The notes below the pieces were generated by a model. It did not search any database, was not told the DNA's origin, and was given only the letters and a program-made list of their open reading frames with translations. DNA of 64,000 bases, taken from assembly GCF_004354985.1 (NCBI RefSeq), contig NZ_SMSK01000005.1:310001-374000 (forward strand). Direction: 5' to 3'. This DNA is from Segetibacter sp. 3557_3. Its GTDB lineage: Bacteria; Bacteroidota; Bacteroidia; Chitinophagales; Chitinophagaceae. The position numbers and the translations under genes were made by a program. Shown here in pieces: positions 1 through 9,114 of the stretch (position 1 is the first letter of the stretch; every line of letters begins with the position of its first letter).

Positions 1-1
1 C

Positions 2-337
2 TTTGCGCAACGAAACCTGGATGATTTCGCCGACGACACGGAAGCCTACCACCAGCTCATACTTGATATTGTACACCAGCAAAAAGCTTCTACCGCGCTG
101 GTACTTAAAGACACCCCGGTTAAAAGGTTGTTTGTTGACGGGGGCTTTAGTAAAAATGCGATCTACATGAACCTGCTGGCGCGAATGTTTCCGCAAATGG
201 AAGTATTTGCCGCATCTATGGCGCAGGCCACGGCTGTGGGCACGGCACTATCGATACACCAGGCATGGAACAAAAATCCGTTTCCCAACAACCTGATTGA
301 ACTTAAATACTACTCTGTTGCCGGAGTAAGCATGTAA
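2..337 (+). CDS. FGGY-family carbohydrate kinase, C-terminal fragment
   Basis: Only the last ~111 codons are in the window; the frame is open from the left edge to TAA at 335-337. The segment around VDGGFSKN, followed by the helix MNLLARMF and the AxAQATAVGTAL stretch, matches the C-terminal ATPase subdomain of FGGY sugar kinases, where the glycine-rich turn contacts ATP and the A-x-G-T-A-L helix closes the site. These enzymes phosphorylate a ketose or pentose in the cytoplasm (rhamnulose, fuculose, xylulose and others). Substrate cannot be read from the fragment. A rhamnulokinase or fuculokinase role would suit the pectin-related genes further right, but that is inference. The next gene starts 23 nt downstream on the same strand. 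Confidence 0.75.
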   Translation, partial: FAQRNLDDFADDTEAYHQLILDIVHQQKASTALVLKDTPVKRLFVDGGFSKNAIYMNLLARMFPQMEVFAASMAQATAVGTALSIHQAWNKNPFPNNLIELKYYSVAGVSM

Positions 338-360
338 TTACCACCTATACATACCGGTAT

Positions 361-1158
361 ATGCAAGACTTTATCTGCACCACCTGCGGTATTCAATATG
401 AACCTGCAGACAAGGCACCTGAACATTGCCCCATATGTGAAGACGAACGACAGTATTTAAATCCTGGCGGACATAGTTTTACCAGTCTTGAACAGGTAAA
501 CCGCCAGCACAAAAACGTGATCGAGCAGGTTACGCCAACTATTTACGCGATATACTCAACCCCAACTTTCGCGATCGGCCAAAGGGCACACCTGGTGCTT
601 ACCCCCGGAGGAAACATCCTCTGGGATTGCATTACCAATATCGACAGCAGCACAATCAGCCTGATCAATGCCCTTGGTGGTATAAAGGCTATTGCTATTT
701 CACATCCGCACTTTTATTCTACGATGGTTGAATGGAGTAAAGCCTTTAATGCCCCTTTATATATTAATGAAGCAGACCGGGTTTGGCTGGGCCGAACTGG
801 TGAAAAAATGATTTTTTGGCAGCAAGAAGCAACCTTATGGGATGGAATCAAGCTGGTACAGTGTGGCGGTCATTTTGAAGGTTCGGCTGTAATGCACCTG
901 CCTGGTAACGGTGGTGCCTTGTTTGCCGGCGATACCCTGCAGGTGGCCCCCGACCTGAAAACCGTATCGTTTATGTACAGCTATCCAAACCTGGTACCCC
1001 TGGCTGCACCTGCAATAAACCGGATTGAAAAATCGCTTGAAAAGCTGGAATACGAACGGGTTTATGGTGCTTTTGGCCGCTATCTCCTGCACAATGCCAA
1101 AGCTTCCGTCGCCTGGTCGATAGAACGATACCGAAAAATCTATAGCAAGGATAACTGA
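361..1158 (+). CDS. MBL-fold metallo-hydrolase-like protein with N-terminal zinc knuckle
   Basis: 265 aa, no signal peptide, so probably cytoplasmic. Residues 6-26 hold two CxxC pairs (C6/C9 and C23/C26) in a rubredoxin-like zinc or iron knuckle. The rest resembles a metallo-beta-lactamase fold: a short SHPHFYST segment near residue 114, a GHFEGS segment near 170 and a GDTL motif near 190. The usual HxHxDH site is reduced to HPH without the Asp-His half, so metal binding and hydrolase activity may be altered. Relatives are generally annotated as MBL-fold hydrolases of unknown substrate. It lies 23 nt after the sugar kinase on the same strand and may be co-transcribed with it. Family assignment is fairly safe; the reaction is unknown. 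Confidence 0.75.
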   Translation: MQDFICTTCGIQYEPADKAPEHCPICEDERQYLNPGGHSFTSLEQVNRQHKNVIEQVTPTIYAIYSTPTFAIGQRAHLVLTPGGNILWDCITNIDSSTISLINALGGIKAIAISHPHFYSTMVEWSKAFNAPLYINEADRVWLGRTGEKMIFWQQEATLWDGIKLVQCGGHFEGSAVMHLPGNGGALFAGDTLQVAPDLKTVSFMYSYPNLVPLAAPAINRIEKSLEKLEYERVYGAFGRYLLHNAKASVAWSIERYRKIYSKDN

Positions 1159-1838
1159 GGCAAGGCAGTGCTAAAAGTGCAGCACCTGGTCTCCGGCACA
1201 GTACATATCGCCACCATTCTAAAAACATTCCAACCTGAGCATCCCACAAGCATGCTGTACTGAACTTATCCACAATTACAGCTTTTTTGCTGTATTGCAC
1301 ACCCTGGTTTCGGGTTTCAACGTTACTACCTGGGGGCCTGCTGCTTCACCGATAACCGTAGTAGTTTTTTGAATTCCGGATTAATCTTCAGAATTAATCA
1401 AAAGCCCTGGCTGTTTCCACGGCGGTATGGGAGCGCCATAAACGCACAAGGGCGAAAGGCAATGATCAATCATGTTTTTACACCAACCCAGTTTATGATC
1501 CATTTTAGCCTGGTACAGGAGGGACGCAGAAAACTCCTGGAGATTTACAGGATGCATCAGGATGGTTTAGCTTGGCAGAGTACTATTTTCGGTAACATCT
1601 TACTACATTCCTGCACTATTTAGCAGAACCGATTGCCTTTAGTTTCAACAACTTGCCATGATTGCAAAAACGTATTTGTCAATTACTATAGCGGAGCCTC
1701 GGACAGGTAGTTCCGTTCTTAACCGCATTCCACCACTTTCTCTATTTTACCCCATACTGCGGCGTTAAAAGCAGCGTAAAGGTTATTTATATTGACCTAT
1801 AATACCCGGACGGAAATTCCGAAATCAAATCTCCTTTA
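1159..1838. other. Intergenic region without a convincing gene
   Basis: 680 bases between the MBL-fold gene and the Fas1/SusCD locus. No open frame here has a recognisable protein; an 84-codon frame from a TTG at 1369 has no family features. Directly upstream of the first Fas1 gene the sequence becomes AT-rich (about 1785-1835). It probably holds the promoter of the locus, but I see no clean Bacteroidota TAnnTTTG box. Confidence 0.5.
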
Positions 1839-4070
1839 ATGAAGCGAACACTTTTATTCAAGAATCTTCTTATTGTCACCATTGTTGCACTCGCCCTGGG
1901 AAGTTGTCGTAAGAAAGCTTTAGATGATTATTATGGCAGGCCCGAAAACCTGGAGCCACCCATTTACCAGCAACTCGCTGCCAAAGGCAATTTTCAAAAC
2001 CTGCTTGCCGCCATCGATAAGGCAGGCTATAAAAACACGCTCAGCGCTGCGGGTTACTGGACACTTTTCGCTCCACACGACTCAGCTTTCCAGGTATATT
2101 TTAAAGAGAAGGGTGTTACAGGAATTGAGCAGATTGACTCAGCGGCTTGCCGGCAGATTGTGACTTATTGCCTTGTATACAACGCCTTTAAACTGGAACG
2201 CCTCGGCGATTACCAAAATTCCAGTACCGGCTGGGTGCCAAATGCCGCTTTCAAAAGAAGGACAGCAAATTATACGTTTGTTTATAATGGCAACGATACC
2301 GGCGGCAAAGCCATTAAGGTAATTTCCTCCAACCGAAATGGAACAAACTTTTATATAGAAGCCGACAACAACAATAAGTATATCCCCTACTTCGTGCCTG
2401 GCTTTATGAGTAGCAAGGGCCTGTCTGCGGCTGACTATAACTACTTTTACCCCAATACACCTTATACCGGTTTTAACGTGGTAGATGCAGCGGTTACCGA
2501 AAAAGACATCGCTGCCGAAAATGGGATAATACACGTGATCAATAAAGTAATCACTTCCCTTCCGTCTATTGATCAATACCTGGGCAGCAAACCCGAATAC
2601 AGCCTGTTTAAAAGCCTGTTTGATAAGTACCTCGTACAGTATGTGCTTAATGCGGCAATGACCTCCCGTTACCAGAATACGACCGGAAGCAGTGAACCCG
2701 TTTACACAAAAGTGTATAATTCATCTCTTGCCTTTGCGCTGAACAACGAAAATTTTCTTGCTGCCAACAACGATGGCCAAACCGATTCGTACACGATTTT
2801 CGCGCCCACCAACAATGCCTTACAAGCTTATATCAGGGATGTTCTGCTCGAAAAGTACAGGAGTCTCGACGAGATGCCAATCGGCATCATCTACGATTTT
2901 CTGAATGCTCATCTTTGGCAAAGGGCGGTGTGGCCAACCAAATTCAAAACCACCTACAGCGTTTTGAATGAGGAGGCGCGTTTTGATCCTGCTGCGGACG
3001 TTGTAGATAAGAAAATACTCAGTAATGGTATCTGGTACGGCACCAACAAGGTGCAGGAAGCAAATGTATTTACCTCAGTATATGGTAAAGCTTACCTCGA
3101 TCCAAACTATTCGATGATGGTCAGGTTGCTAAACTTAGAGCTACGCGGACAGGTATCCGACATTTACCGCAATTACACCATTTTCATGATTAGCAACGAC
3201 ATGTTCAACAGCGCGGGTTATAGCGTTGATGCAAGTGTAAGTAACGTAATTGCCGACCAGTGGCGATACACACCCCCGGCAGGTTCAACAATTCCGGCCA
3301 GCACCGGTTCTACCACCAGGAACAGGTTAACCCGTATTTTGAATATGCATGTTGTACCAAAGCTCGTGTTGAATTCTCTCCAGGGCGAAGGTGCCGTAAT
3401 GACCTATGGTGGTGAGTATATTGGCTATAAGAATAACACCGTGTTTGGTGGTGGAAACATCGACTCCAACAACGTGGCGAACATAACCGAAACAAAAACC
3501 GCGAGGAACGGGCGGGTATATTACCTCAACCGGATGATGGACTTTAGTGAAAACGTCATAGGCACCCACATCGAAAGATTAGGTACACCCACCACTTCGC
3601 AATACAACTACTTCTGGCAATACCTGCGGAATTCGGGGATATGGAACAATACCACAAAGGAAATTACAGGTGTAGCCAATGGCACTTTTTACACCTTGTT
3701 CATACCAAATAATGCCGCTATCATGAATGCCGTAAGGGATGGTCTGCTTCCCGGTGTAGTGGCTACCGGCGTTCCCAATTTTGCACCTACGCTTCCCGCC
3801 GAGAGGGAGATGGTGAACAGGTTTATCTATTATCATTTTCTCGATAAGCGCACCATAGCTGCAGATGGTGAGGAAAGCGGCTCAATAAGTACGATTCTAA
3901 AAACCAACCTGGGAGATCCCGCAGCCATTTTCGTGAATAATTCCGTTGGCTCACTGCGCTTAACCGATATGAATGGCAGAAGCGCGAATGTAATCTCCGC
4001 ACCGAGTACCTACCTGAGTAACCGCCTCGTTATTCACCTTACCGACAACTACTTAAAATACATCCTATAA
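1839..4070 (+). CDS. Fasciclin (Fas1) multi-domain lipoprotein
   Basis: 743 aa. The ATG start gives a lipoprotein signal ending in the lipobox ALGSC, with the acylated Cys at residue 23, so the protein should be anchored to the outer membrane. Four degenerate Fas1 modules can be seen by their H1-like boxes: YTLFAPHDSAF-type near residue 80, YTIFAPTNNAL near 320, YTIFMISNDMF near 445 and YTLFIPNNAAI near 620. The first module closes with the typical GIIHVINKVI strand. Fas1 modules are adhesion or ligand-binding folds, not enzymes. It is first in a plus-strand locus and ends 19 nt before a SusC gene, which points to a surface-exposed accessory role beside a SusCD importer. Its ligand is unknown. 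Confidence 0.85.
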   Translation: MKRTLLFKNLLIVTIVALALGSCRKKALDDYYGRPENLEPPIYQQLAAKGNFQNLLAAIDKAGYKNTLSAAGYWTLFAPHDSAFQVYFKEKGVTGIEQIDSAACRQIVTYCLVYNAFKLERLGDYQNSSTGWVPNAAFKRRTANYTFVYNGNDTGGKAIKVISSNRNGTNFYIEADNNNKYIPYFVPGFMSSKGLSAADYNYFYPNTPYTGFNVVDAAVTEKDIAAENGIIHVINKVITSLPSIDQYLGSKPEYSLFKSLFDKYLVQYVLNAAMTSRYQNTTGSSEPVYTKVYNSSLAFALNNENFLAANNDGQTDSYTIFAPTNNALQAYIRDVLLEKYRSLDEMPIGIIYDFLNAHLWQRAVWPTKFKTTYSVLNEEARFDPAADVVDKKILSNGIWYGTNKVQEANVFTSVYGKAYLDPNYSMMVRLLNLELRGQVSDIYRNYTIFMISNDMFNSAGYSVDASVSNVIADQWRYTPPAGSTIPASTGSTTRNRLTRILNMHVVPKLVLNSLQGEGAVMTYGGEYIGYKNNTVFGGGNIDSNNVANITETKTARNGRVYYLNRMMDFSENVIGTHIERLGTPTTSQYNYFWQYLRNSGIWNNTTKEITGVANGTFYTLFIPNNAAIMNAVRDGLLPGVVATGVPNFAPTLPAEREMVNRFIYYHFLDKRTIAADGEESGSISTILKTNLGDPAAIFVNNSVGSLRLTDMNGRSANVISAPSTYLSNRLVIHLTDNYLKYIL

Positions 4071-4089
4071 TCAAGTATAAAGCCGCTTT

Positions 4090-7000
4090 ATGAACACCAT
4101 TTTTAAAAGTATTTGTGGTTTGATTATGCTGTCGGTTGTTTGCTGCGTGCAGGTTGCAGCGCAAACACCGGGAGCTACAGATAATCGACTCATTATACGG
4201 GGCAAAATAACCGATCCCAAAACCAAAGAGCCGATACAAGGGGCATCAGTATCCGAGCAGGATGCCGACGGGCGTATACTTAAGGGTGCAGCTTCAGATA
4301 TTGAAGGCAACTATATTCTAAGGGTTACCAATTCCAGGAACAAGATTTCGGTATCGTATGTAGGTTATAAAACCACTACCGTAAATATAGGTGGACGCAC
4401 AACCATCAACTTTGCGCTGGACCAGGGTGGTTCAGATATGCAGGAAGTCATTGTTGTTGCGCAGCGTGGCGACGACAATGGCTTTGGAAGAGTGTTAGAT
4501 AAGAACCTGACCACCGCATCACAAAGGATCGATGCCAAGGTGTTGGAAGAGATGTCTTCTTCAAGTATCGACCAGGCTTTACAGGGCCGGCTAAGCGGTG
4601 TTGACATTACGGCAACCAGCGGCGACCCCGGTGCTGCCATGAACATCCGTATCCGTGGTGTATCTTCTATCAACTCAACGGGTAACCCGCTAATCGTAGT
4701 TGATGGAATGCCATACGAAACAGAGATACCCGGCGACTTCAACTTTGGTACTGCCGATGAACAAGGCTATGCACAATTGCTGAATATTTCTCCCGCCGAT
4801 ATCAAAGACATTACCGTGTTGAAAGATGCAGCTGCTACGGCTGTATGGGGTAGCAAGGCTGCAAATGGTGTATTACTGATTACCACCAAGCGGGGTACGC
4901 GTGGTAAACCAAGCATCTCCTATACATTCAAAGGCTCAGGATCGTTTTTACCAGATCCGATACCGATGCTGAATGGTGACCAGTACTCTACAATGATCCC
5001 TGAAATTTTCATGAACCGGAATGGGTCAACCCTGAACACCCAAACGATCAGGGAATTTAACTACGACCCAAATGATCCTTACTGGTTTCATAACTACAGC
5101 AATAATGTAAACTGGATTGATGCCATCAGCCGTACGGGCTACCTGCAAGATCACACCCTTTCGATGAACGGTGGTGGCGAAAAGGCCCGCTACTTTGCTT
5201 CGATCGGTTACTTCGACCAGGTTGGAACAACACTTGGCACCTCGCTCCGGCGGATCAATAGCCGGATAAACCTCGATTACACCATCTCGGAAAAGATTAA
5301 AATATTTACCAGTATTGCCTATACCCATACCGACCAGGATCGTAACTATGTTAGCGATAAGGACGGTGCCATACGCGGGGTTGCTTATATCAAAATGCCA
5401 AACATGAGCATTTTCGAGTATGATAACCTGGGTAACGAGTCGCCAAATTACTTCTCGCCTTCCTCTAACATACAGGGAAACTACAGTCGTATTTATAACC
5501 CGGTAGCCATGGCAACCCAGGCCAAATACAAGGTGCTGGGCGAACGGGTCGTTCCCCGTTTCCAGGTTGATTACTCCATTTTGAAAAACGTTTTAAAAGC
5601 TACTTTCGACGTACAATTTGATATCAACAATACACAGAACAGCAGCTTCCTTCCTCAGGTTGCCACCGGCAGACCCAACACAGAAACAGTGGTAAACCGC
5701 GCTTACAACGGCGATATCGATCTTTTCAGCGTGACCACGCGGACGAACCTTGGTTATACCCCGCGTTTAAAAAACAAAAACCACGTTGTATCCGCCAACC
5801 TGAACATTTTCACCAGCGATTTCCGGTCAATCAACCAGGAGATCATGACTTCCAACACAGCCTCTTCTTTGCTGGTTGACCCTGCTGCTCCGGGACGCAC
5901 GCAAAATGCCGACCTAAGGGCGCTTTCAAACGTTTCGCAAACACGTTCTGTTGGTGCGGTCATCGTTGGCCGGTATTCATTTAAAGACAAATACATGTTG
6001 GAAGCTACCCTTCGCGGGGATGGCAACTCCAAGTTTGGTCCGGCGAATAAATATGGCATGTTCCCCGGTGCTTCATTCCGGTGGCGCGTGTCGGACGAGA
6101 AGTTCCTGAGCAATTTTAAAGCGATGAACGAGTTGAGTTTCCGTGCGAGCTATGCGCTTGCCGGTAATGTACCACGCTACGACTATACCTTTTACAACAC
6201 TTACAGTACATACGGCTGGAGTTACCAGGATCAAAGCGGTGTATACCCTTCCAGGATGGAACTGAGAAACCTTAAGTGGGAAACCGTTCACGGAGCAAAC
6301 GTCGGTTTCAATGTAGGGTTCTTTAACAACCGTCTTCGTGCAGATGTAGACTTTTATCGAAACCGCACAAAAGACCTGTTTTTCGACAACCTTCAGATCG
6401 CTTCTTACACCGGTTTTAGTTCAGTAAATATGAACGTTGGTACAATGGATAACCAGGGTTGGGAAGTAGCTGTTTTTACCATCCCTTACAAAACCAAATC
6501 AACCACAATCGGGTTCGATTTCAACGTGTCGTCTAATCAAAACGTCATTCGCGAGATTTCAGAGTTTTACCCGGCCACAAGGGGTAACGTGGGAATAAAT
6601 GGGGAGTACATGCGTTTGCTGCAGATCAATAATCCATTCGGATCTTTCTACGGTTATAGATACAAGGGTGTATATACCGATCGGGCTTCAACCGTCGCGC
6701 AGGGTTCTAATGGCAAACCGATCAGCGGTCCAAACGGCCAGACCATCTACATGCGGTTTAACTATCCTACAGTAGACTACACCTTTCAACCAGGCGATGC
6801 CATGTACGAAGACATCAATAATGATGGAAACATCAACTATATGGACGTTGTATACCTTGGAAACAGCAACCCGAAGTTAACAGGAGGATTTGGCCCGTCG
6901 TTCACCTACAAAAACTTCAAACTCTCTTCCTTCTTTAGTTTCCGTTATGGCTATGACGTAGTAAACGCCACCAAAATGCTGACGTCAAATATGCATGGAT

Positions 7001-7368
7001 ACGATAATCAGAATACATCTGTTTTGCGCCGCTGGAGAAAAGAAGGTGATGTTACAGATGTTCCGCGCGGGATCATCGGTGGTGGTTATAACTGGCTCGG
7101 AAGCGATCGTTATGTTGAAGATGCTTCCTACGTCAGGTTCCGTACAATTACCGCACGGTATACGTTCGATCCAAAAACCGCCAGCAAGTTGAAAGTTAAA
7201 AACCTGAGTGCATATGTCACTGCAGAAAACCTGTATACCTGGACGAAATATACGGGGCAGGATCCGGAAGTAAGTACCCGTGGTGCAGATCCGTTTCGTG
7301 TTGCACAGGACAATTCGATGACCCCGCCATCAAAAACATTTACACTAGGGGTGGTCGCTGGTTTCTAA
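4090..7368 (+). CDS. SusC/RagA-type TonB-dependent outer-membrane transporter
   Basis: 1092 aa. The signal peptide ends near VQVAAQ; a carboxypeptidase-regulatory-like barrel domain follows (IIRGKITDPKTKEPIQGASV, about residues 34-115), then a TonB-box-like EVIVVA near 122, the plug (SGVDIT, RIRGVSSIN, PLIVVDGMPY) and the SusC signature ending in GVLLITTKRG near 275. The remainder is beta-barrel with a C-terminal aromatic residue (GVVAGF). With its SusD partner it imports oligosaccharide or other large ligand across the outer membrane using TonB energy. The plug reads DAAATAVWGSKAANG where DGSAAAIYGTRGTNG is seen in the third pair at 31792. The locus contains no glycosidase, so the substrate cannot be predicted. 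Confidence 0.95.
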   Translation: MNTIFKSICGLIMLSVVCCVQVAAQTPGATDNRLIIRGKITDPKTKEPIQGASVSEQDADGRILKGAASDIEGNYILRVTNSRNKISVSYVGYKTTTVNIGGRTTINFALDQGGSDMQEVIVVAQRGDDNGFGRVLDKNLTTASQRIDAKVLEEMSSSSIDQALQGRLSGVDITATSGDPGAAMNIRIRGVSSINSTGNPLIVVDGMPYETEIPGDFNFGTADEQGYAQLLNISPADIKDITVLKDAAATAVWGSKAANGVLLITTKRGTRGKPSISYTFKGSGSFLPDPIPMLNGDQYSTMIPEIFMNRNGSTLNTQTIREFNYDPNDPYWFHNYSNNVNWIDAISRTGYLQDHTLSMNGGGEKARYFASIGYFDQVGTTLGTSLRRINSRINLDYTISEKIKIFTSIAYTHTDQDRNYVSDKDGAIRGVAYIKMPNMSIFEYDNLGNESPNYFSPSSNIQGNYSRIYNPVAMATQAKYKVLGERVVPRFQVDYSILKNVLKATFDVQFDINNTQNSSFLPQVATGRPNTETVVNRAYNGDIDLFSVTTRTNLGYTPRLKNKNHVVSANLNIFTSDFRSINQEIMTSNTASSLLVDPAAPGRTQNADLRALSNVSQTRSVGAVIVGRYSFKDKYMLEATLRGDGNSKFGPANKYGMFPGASFRWRVSDEKFLSNFKAMNELSFRASYALAGNVPRYDYTFYNTYSTYGWSYQDQSGVYPSRMELRNLKWETVHGANVGFNVGFFNNRLRADVDFYRNRTKDLFFDNLQIASYTGFSSVNMNVGTMDNQGWEVAVFTIPYKTKSTTIGFDFNVSSNQNVIREISEFYPATRGNVGINGEYMRLLQINNPFGSFYGYRYKGVYTDRASTVAQGSNGKPISGPNGQTIYMRFNYPTVDYTFQPGDAMYEDINNDGNINYMDVVYLGNSNPKLTGGFGPSFTYKNFKLSSFFSFRYGYDVVNATKMLTSNMHGYDNQNTSVLRRWRKEGDVTDVPRGIIGGGYNWLGSDRYVEDASYVRFRTITARYTFDPKTASKLKVKNLSAYVTAENLYTWTKYTGQDPEVSTRGADPFRVAQDNSMTPPSKTFTLGVVAGF

Positions 7369-7584
7369 TATCATGGGTATCCGCACAACCAATACGAACA
7401 AAAAAAAGCGGATGATTTTTATGGTACCGGCAGTAGGTTGATAACCCGGCGGCCGCTGCCACGCCCGTCCGACCGGAGTCATCCGGGCAGGCTGGCTTGT
7501 ACGACGGGTTCTTTATTGAGCAATTTAAAATACAAAGTTCAACGCTTCACGACTAGAAGCGATGATGATAAACAATCACCGATA

Positions 7585-9099
7585 ATGAAGAAAATTTTTA
7601 TAGGGGCCTTGCTCATCGGCCTTGTTGCAGGATTGGGATCCTGTAACAAATGGCTGGAGTTAAAACCACAGGATGGTATTGTAGGCAATGAGTTTTGGAA
7701 CACCAAAGAACAGGTGCAGGCAGCAGTTACGGGTATATACTCGTCGATGCAGGCAAGTACAAGCGGCGACCGTGCCCTGCCTGAATATTTTTTCCTGTGG
7801 GGAGAAGCCAGGGCCGACATGGTAGCCCCGGGTTTCAGGGCCGACCAGGACGAACAGGATATGGTAAACCTCAACATGGTGGCCACAAACAAATATGTCA
7901 ACTGGCGATCTTTCTACCAGACCATCAACTATTGCAATACGGTTCTCCAGTTAGCGCCAGGAGTGCTTCAGAAAGACCCTACCTTTTCCCAGGTTCAGCT
8001 CGACCAGGCGGTGGGCCAGGCACTGAGCATTCGTGCACTCATGTATTTTTATCTTGTACGTAGTTTTGGGGAAGTGCCATTGAAACTGGATGCTACATTA
8101 AGCGATCAAAATATTGTATCAATACCCAAATCATCAAGGGATACCGTACTCAACCAGATCGTTTCAGATTTAACTTCAGCAGAAACAAAACTCCCGCTTT
8201 CATACGGCAATATTACCACCGACAAGGGTCGTGTTACCCGCTTTGCGGTTAATGCAATGCTTGCTGACGTGTACCTGTGGATGGATAAGTATACCGAGGC
8301 TGTTGCGCAATGCGACAAGGTCATCAACTCGGGACAGTTCGGCCTGGTAAACGCAGCCGTCTACTTTAACAATGTTTTCTTCAACGGCAATTCCAGCGAA
8401 GGCATATTCGAGCTACAGTACGATGTTCAGCGCCTGAATCCATTCTTCAATATGCACACGCCTCAAAACCGTCGCTGGGGAGCAGCACAACACCTTACCG
8501 ACGAAGTCTACGGAGTTGATGCAACCAATGCTACCCCGATTTTTGATGTCCGAGGCGATCTTACTTCTTACCGGGGCACTGATTTTACGATATGGAAATA
8601 TGTTGGTGCCGATATCAACGGGGATAATGTAAGAAGCCCTGATCAGTCATTTGCAAACTGGATTTTTTACCGTTACGCAGACATCCTGTTGATGAAAGCA
8701 GAAGCCATCAATCAACTGGATCAGCCACTCGAAGCTTCCCGTATTGTTAAAACAGTACGCAACCGTGCCGTTATTGGTTTGAACACCCAGCAAAACGCGG
8801 TTGATCTGAAAACAATGGATAGCACCAGTAAAGGTGGTATGACCCTGTTTATTCTTGAAGAAAGACAACGCGAATTTGCTTTTGAGGGAAAACGTTGGTA
8901 CGATGTATTGCGGCATGCAAAGCGAAACAATTACCAACAATTAAACTTATTGCTCAACATGGCAGCAGTAAGCATTTCGGGTGAGCGCAGGCAGGCTGCT
9001 TTCAACAAGCTTCGCGATAAAAACAGTCACTACTTCCCGATATATTTCTACGAGATACAGACCAACAAACTATTGGAACAAAACCCGTTCTACAAATAA
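7585..9099 (+). CDS. SusD/RagB-type nutrient-binding lipoprotein
   Basis: 504 aa from ATG 7585, chosen because it begins a lipoprotein signal with lipobox LGSC. The frame is open upstream to 7438, but that part has no family features. Characteristic SusD parts are the N-terminal LELKPQDGIVGNEFW, the TPR-like helices with FYRYADILLMKAEAIN near residue 360 and ERQREFAFEGKRWYDVLRH near 430. The protein caps the SusC barrel at the cell surface and captures ligand. The 216-nt gap from SusC is long for such a pair and contains GC-rich inverted bits around 7445-7505, which might lower or uncouple expression; that is inference. Confidence 0.93.
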   Translation: MKKIFIGALLIGLVAGLGSCNKWLELKPQDGIVGNEFWNTKEQVQAAVTGIYSSMQASTSGDRALPEYFFLWGEARADMVAPGFRADQDEQDMVNLNMVATNKYVNWRSFYQTINYCNTVLQLAPGVLQKDPTFSQVQLDQAVGQALSIRALMYFYLVRSFGEVPLKLDATLSDQNIVSIPKSSRDTVLNQIVSDLTSAETKLPLSYGNITTDKGRVTRFAVNAMLADVYLWMDKYTEAVAQCDKVINSGQFGLVNAAVYFNNVFFNGNSSEGIFELQYDVQRLNPFFNMHTPQNRRWGAAQHLTDEVYGVDATNATPIFDVRGDLTSYRGTDFTIWKYVGADINGDNVRSPDQSFANWIFYRYADILLMKAEAINQLDQPLEASRIVKTVRNRAVIGLNTQQNAVDLKTMDSTSKGGMTLFILEERQREFAFEGKRWYDVLRHAKRNNYQQLNLLLNMAAVSISGERRQAAFNKLRDKNSHYFPIYFYEIQTNKLLEQNPFYK

Positions 9100-9114
9100 C
9101 TAAAAAGCTTTTCT

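Noticed and set aside
1369-1623. 84-codon open frame starting at a TTG
   Set aside because: No family resemblance, no signal or domain pattern, and it lies in a spacer with ordinary composition.
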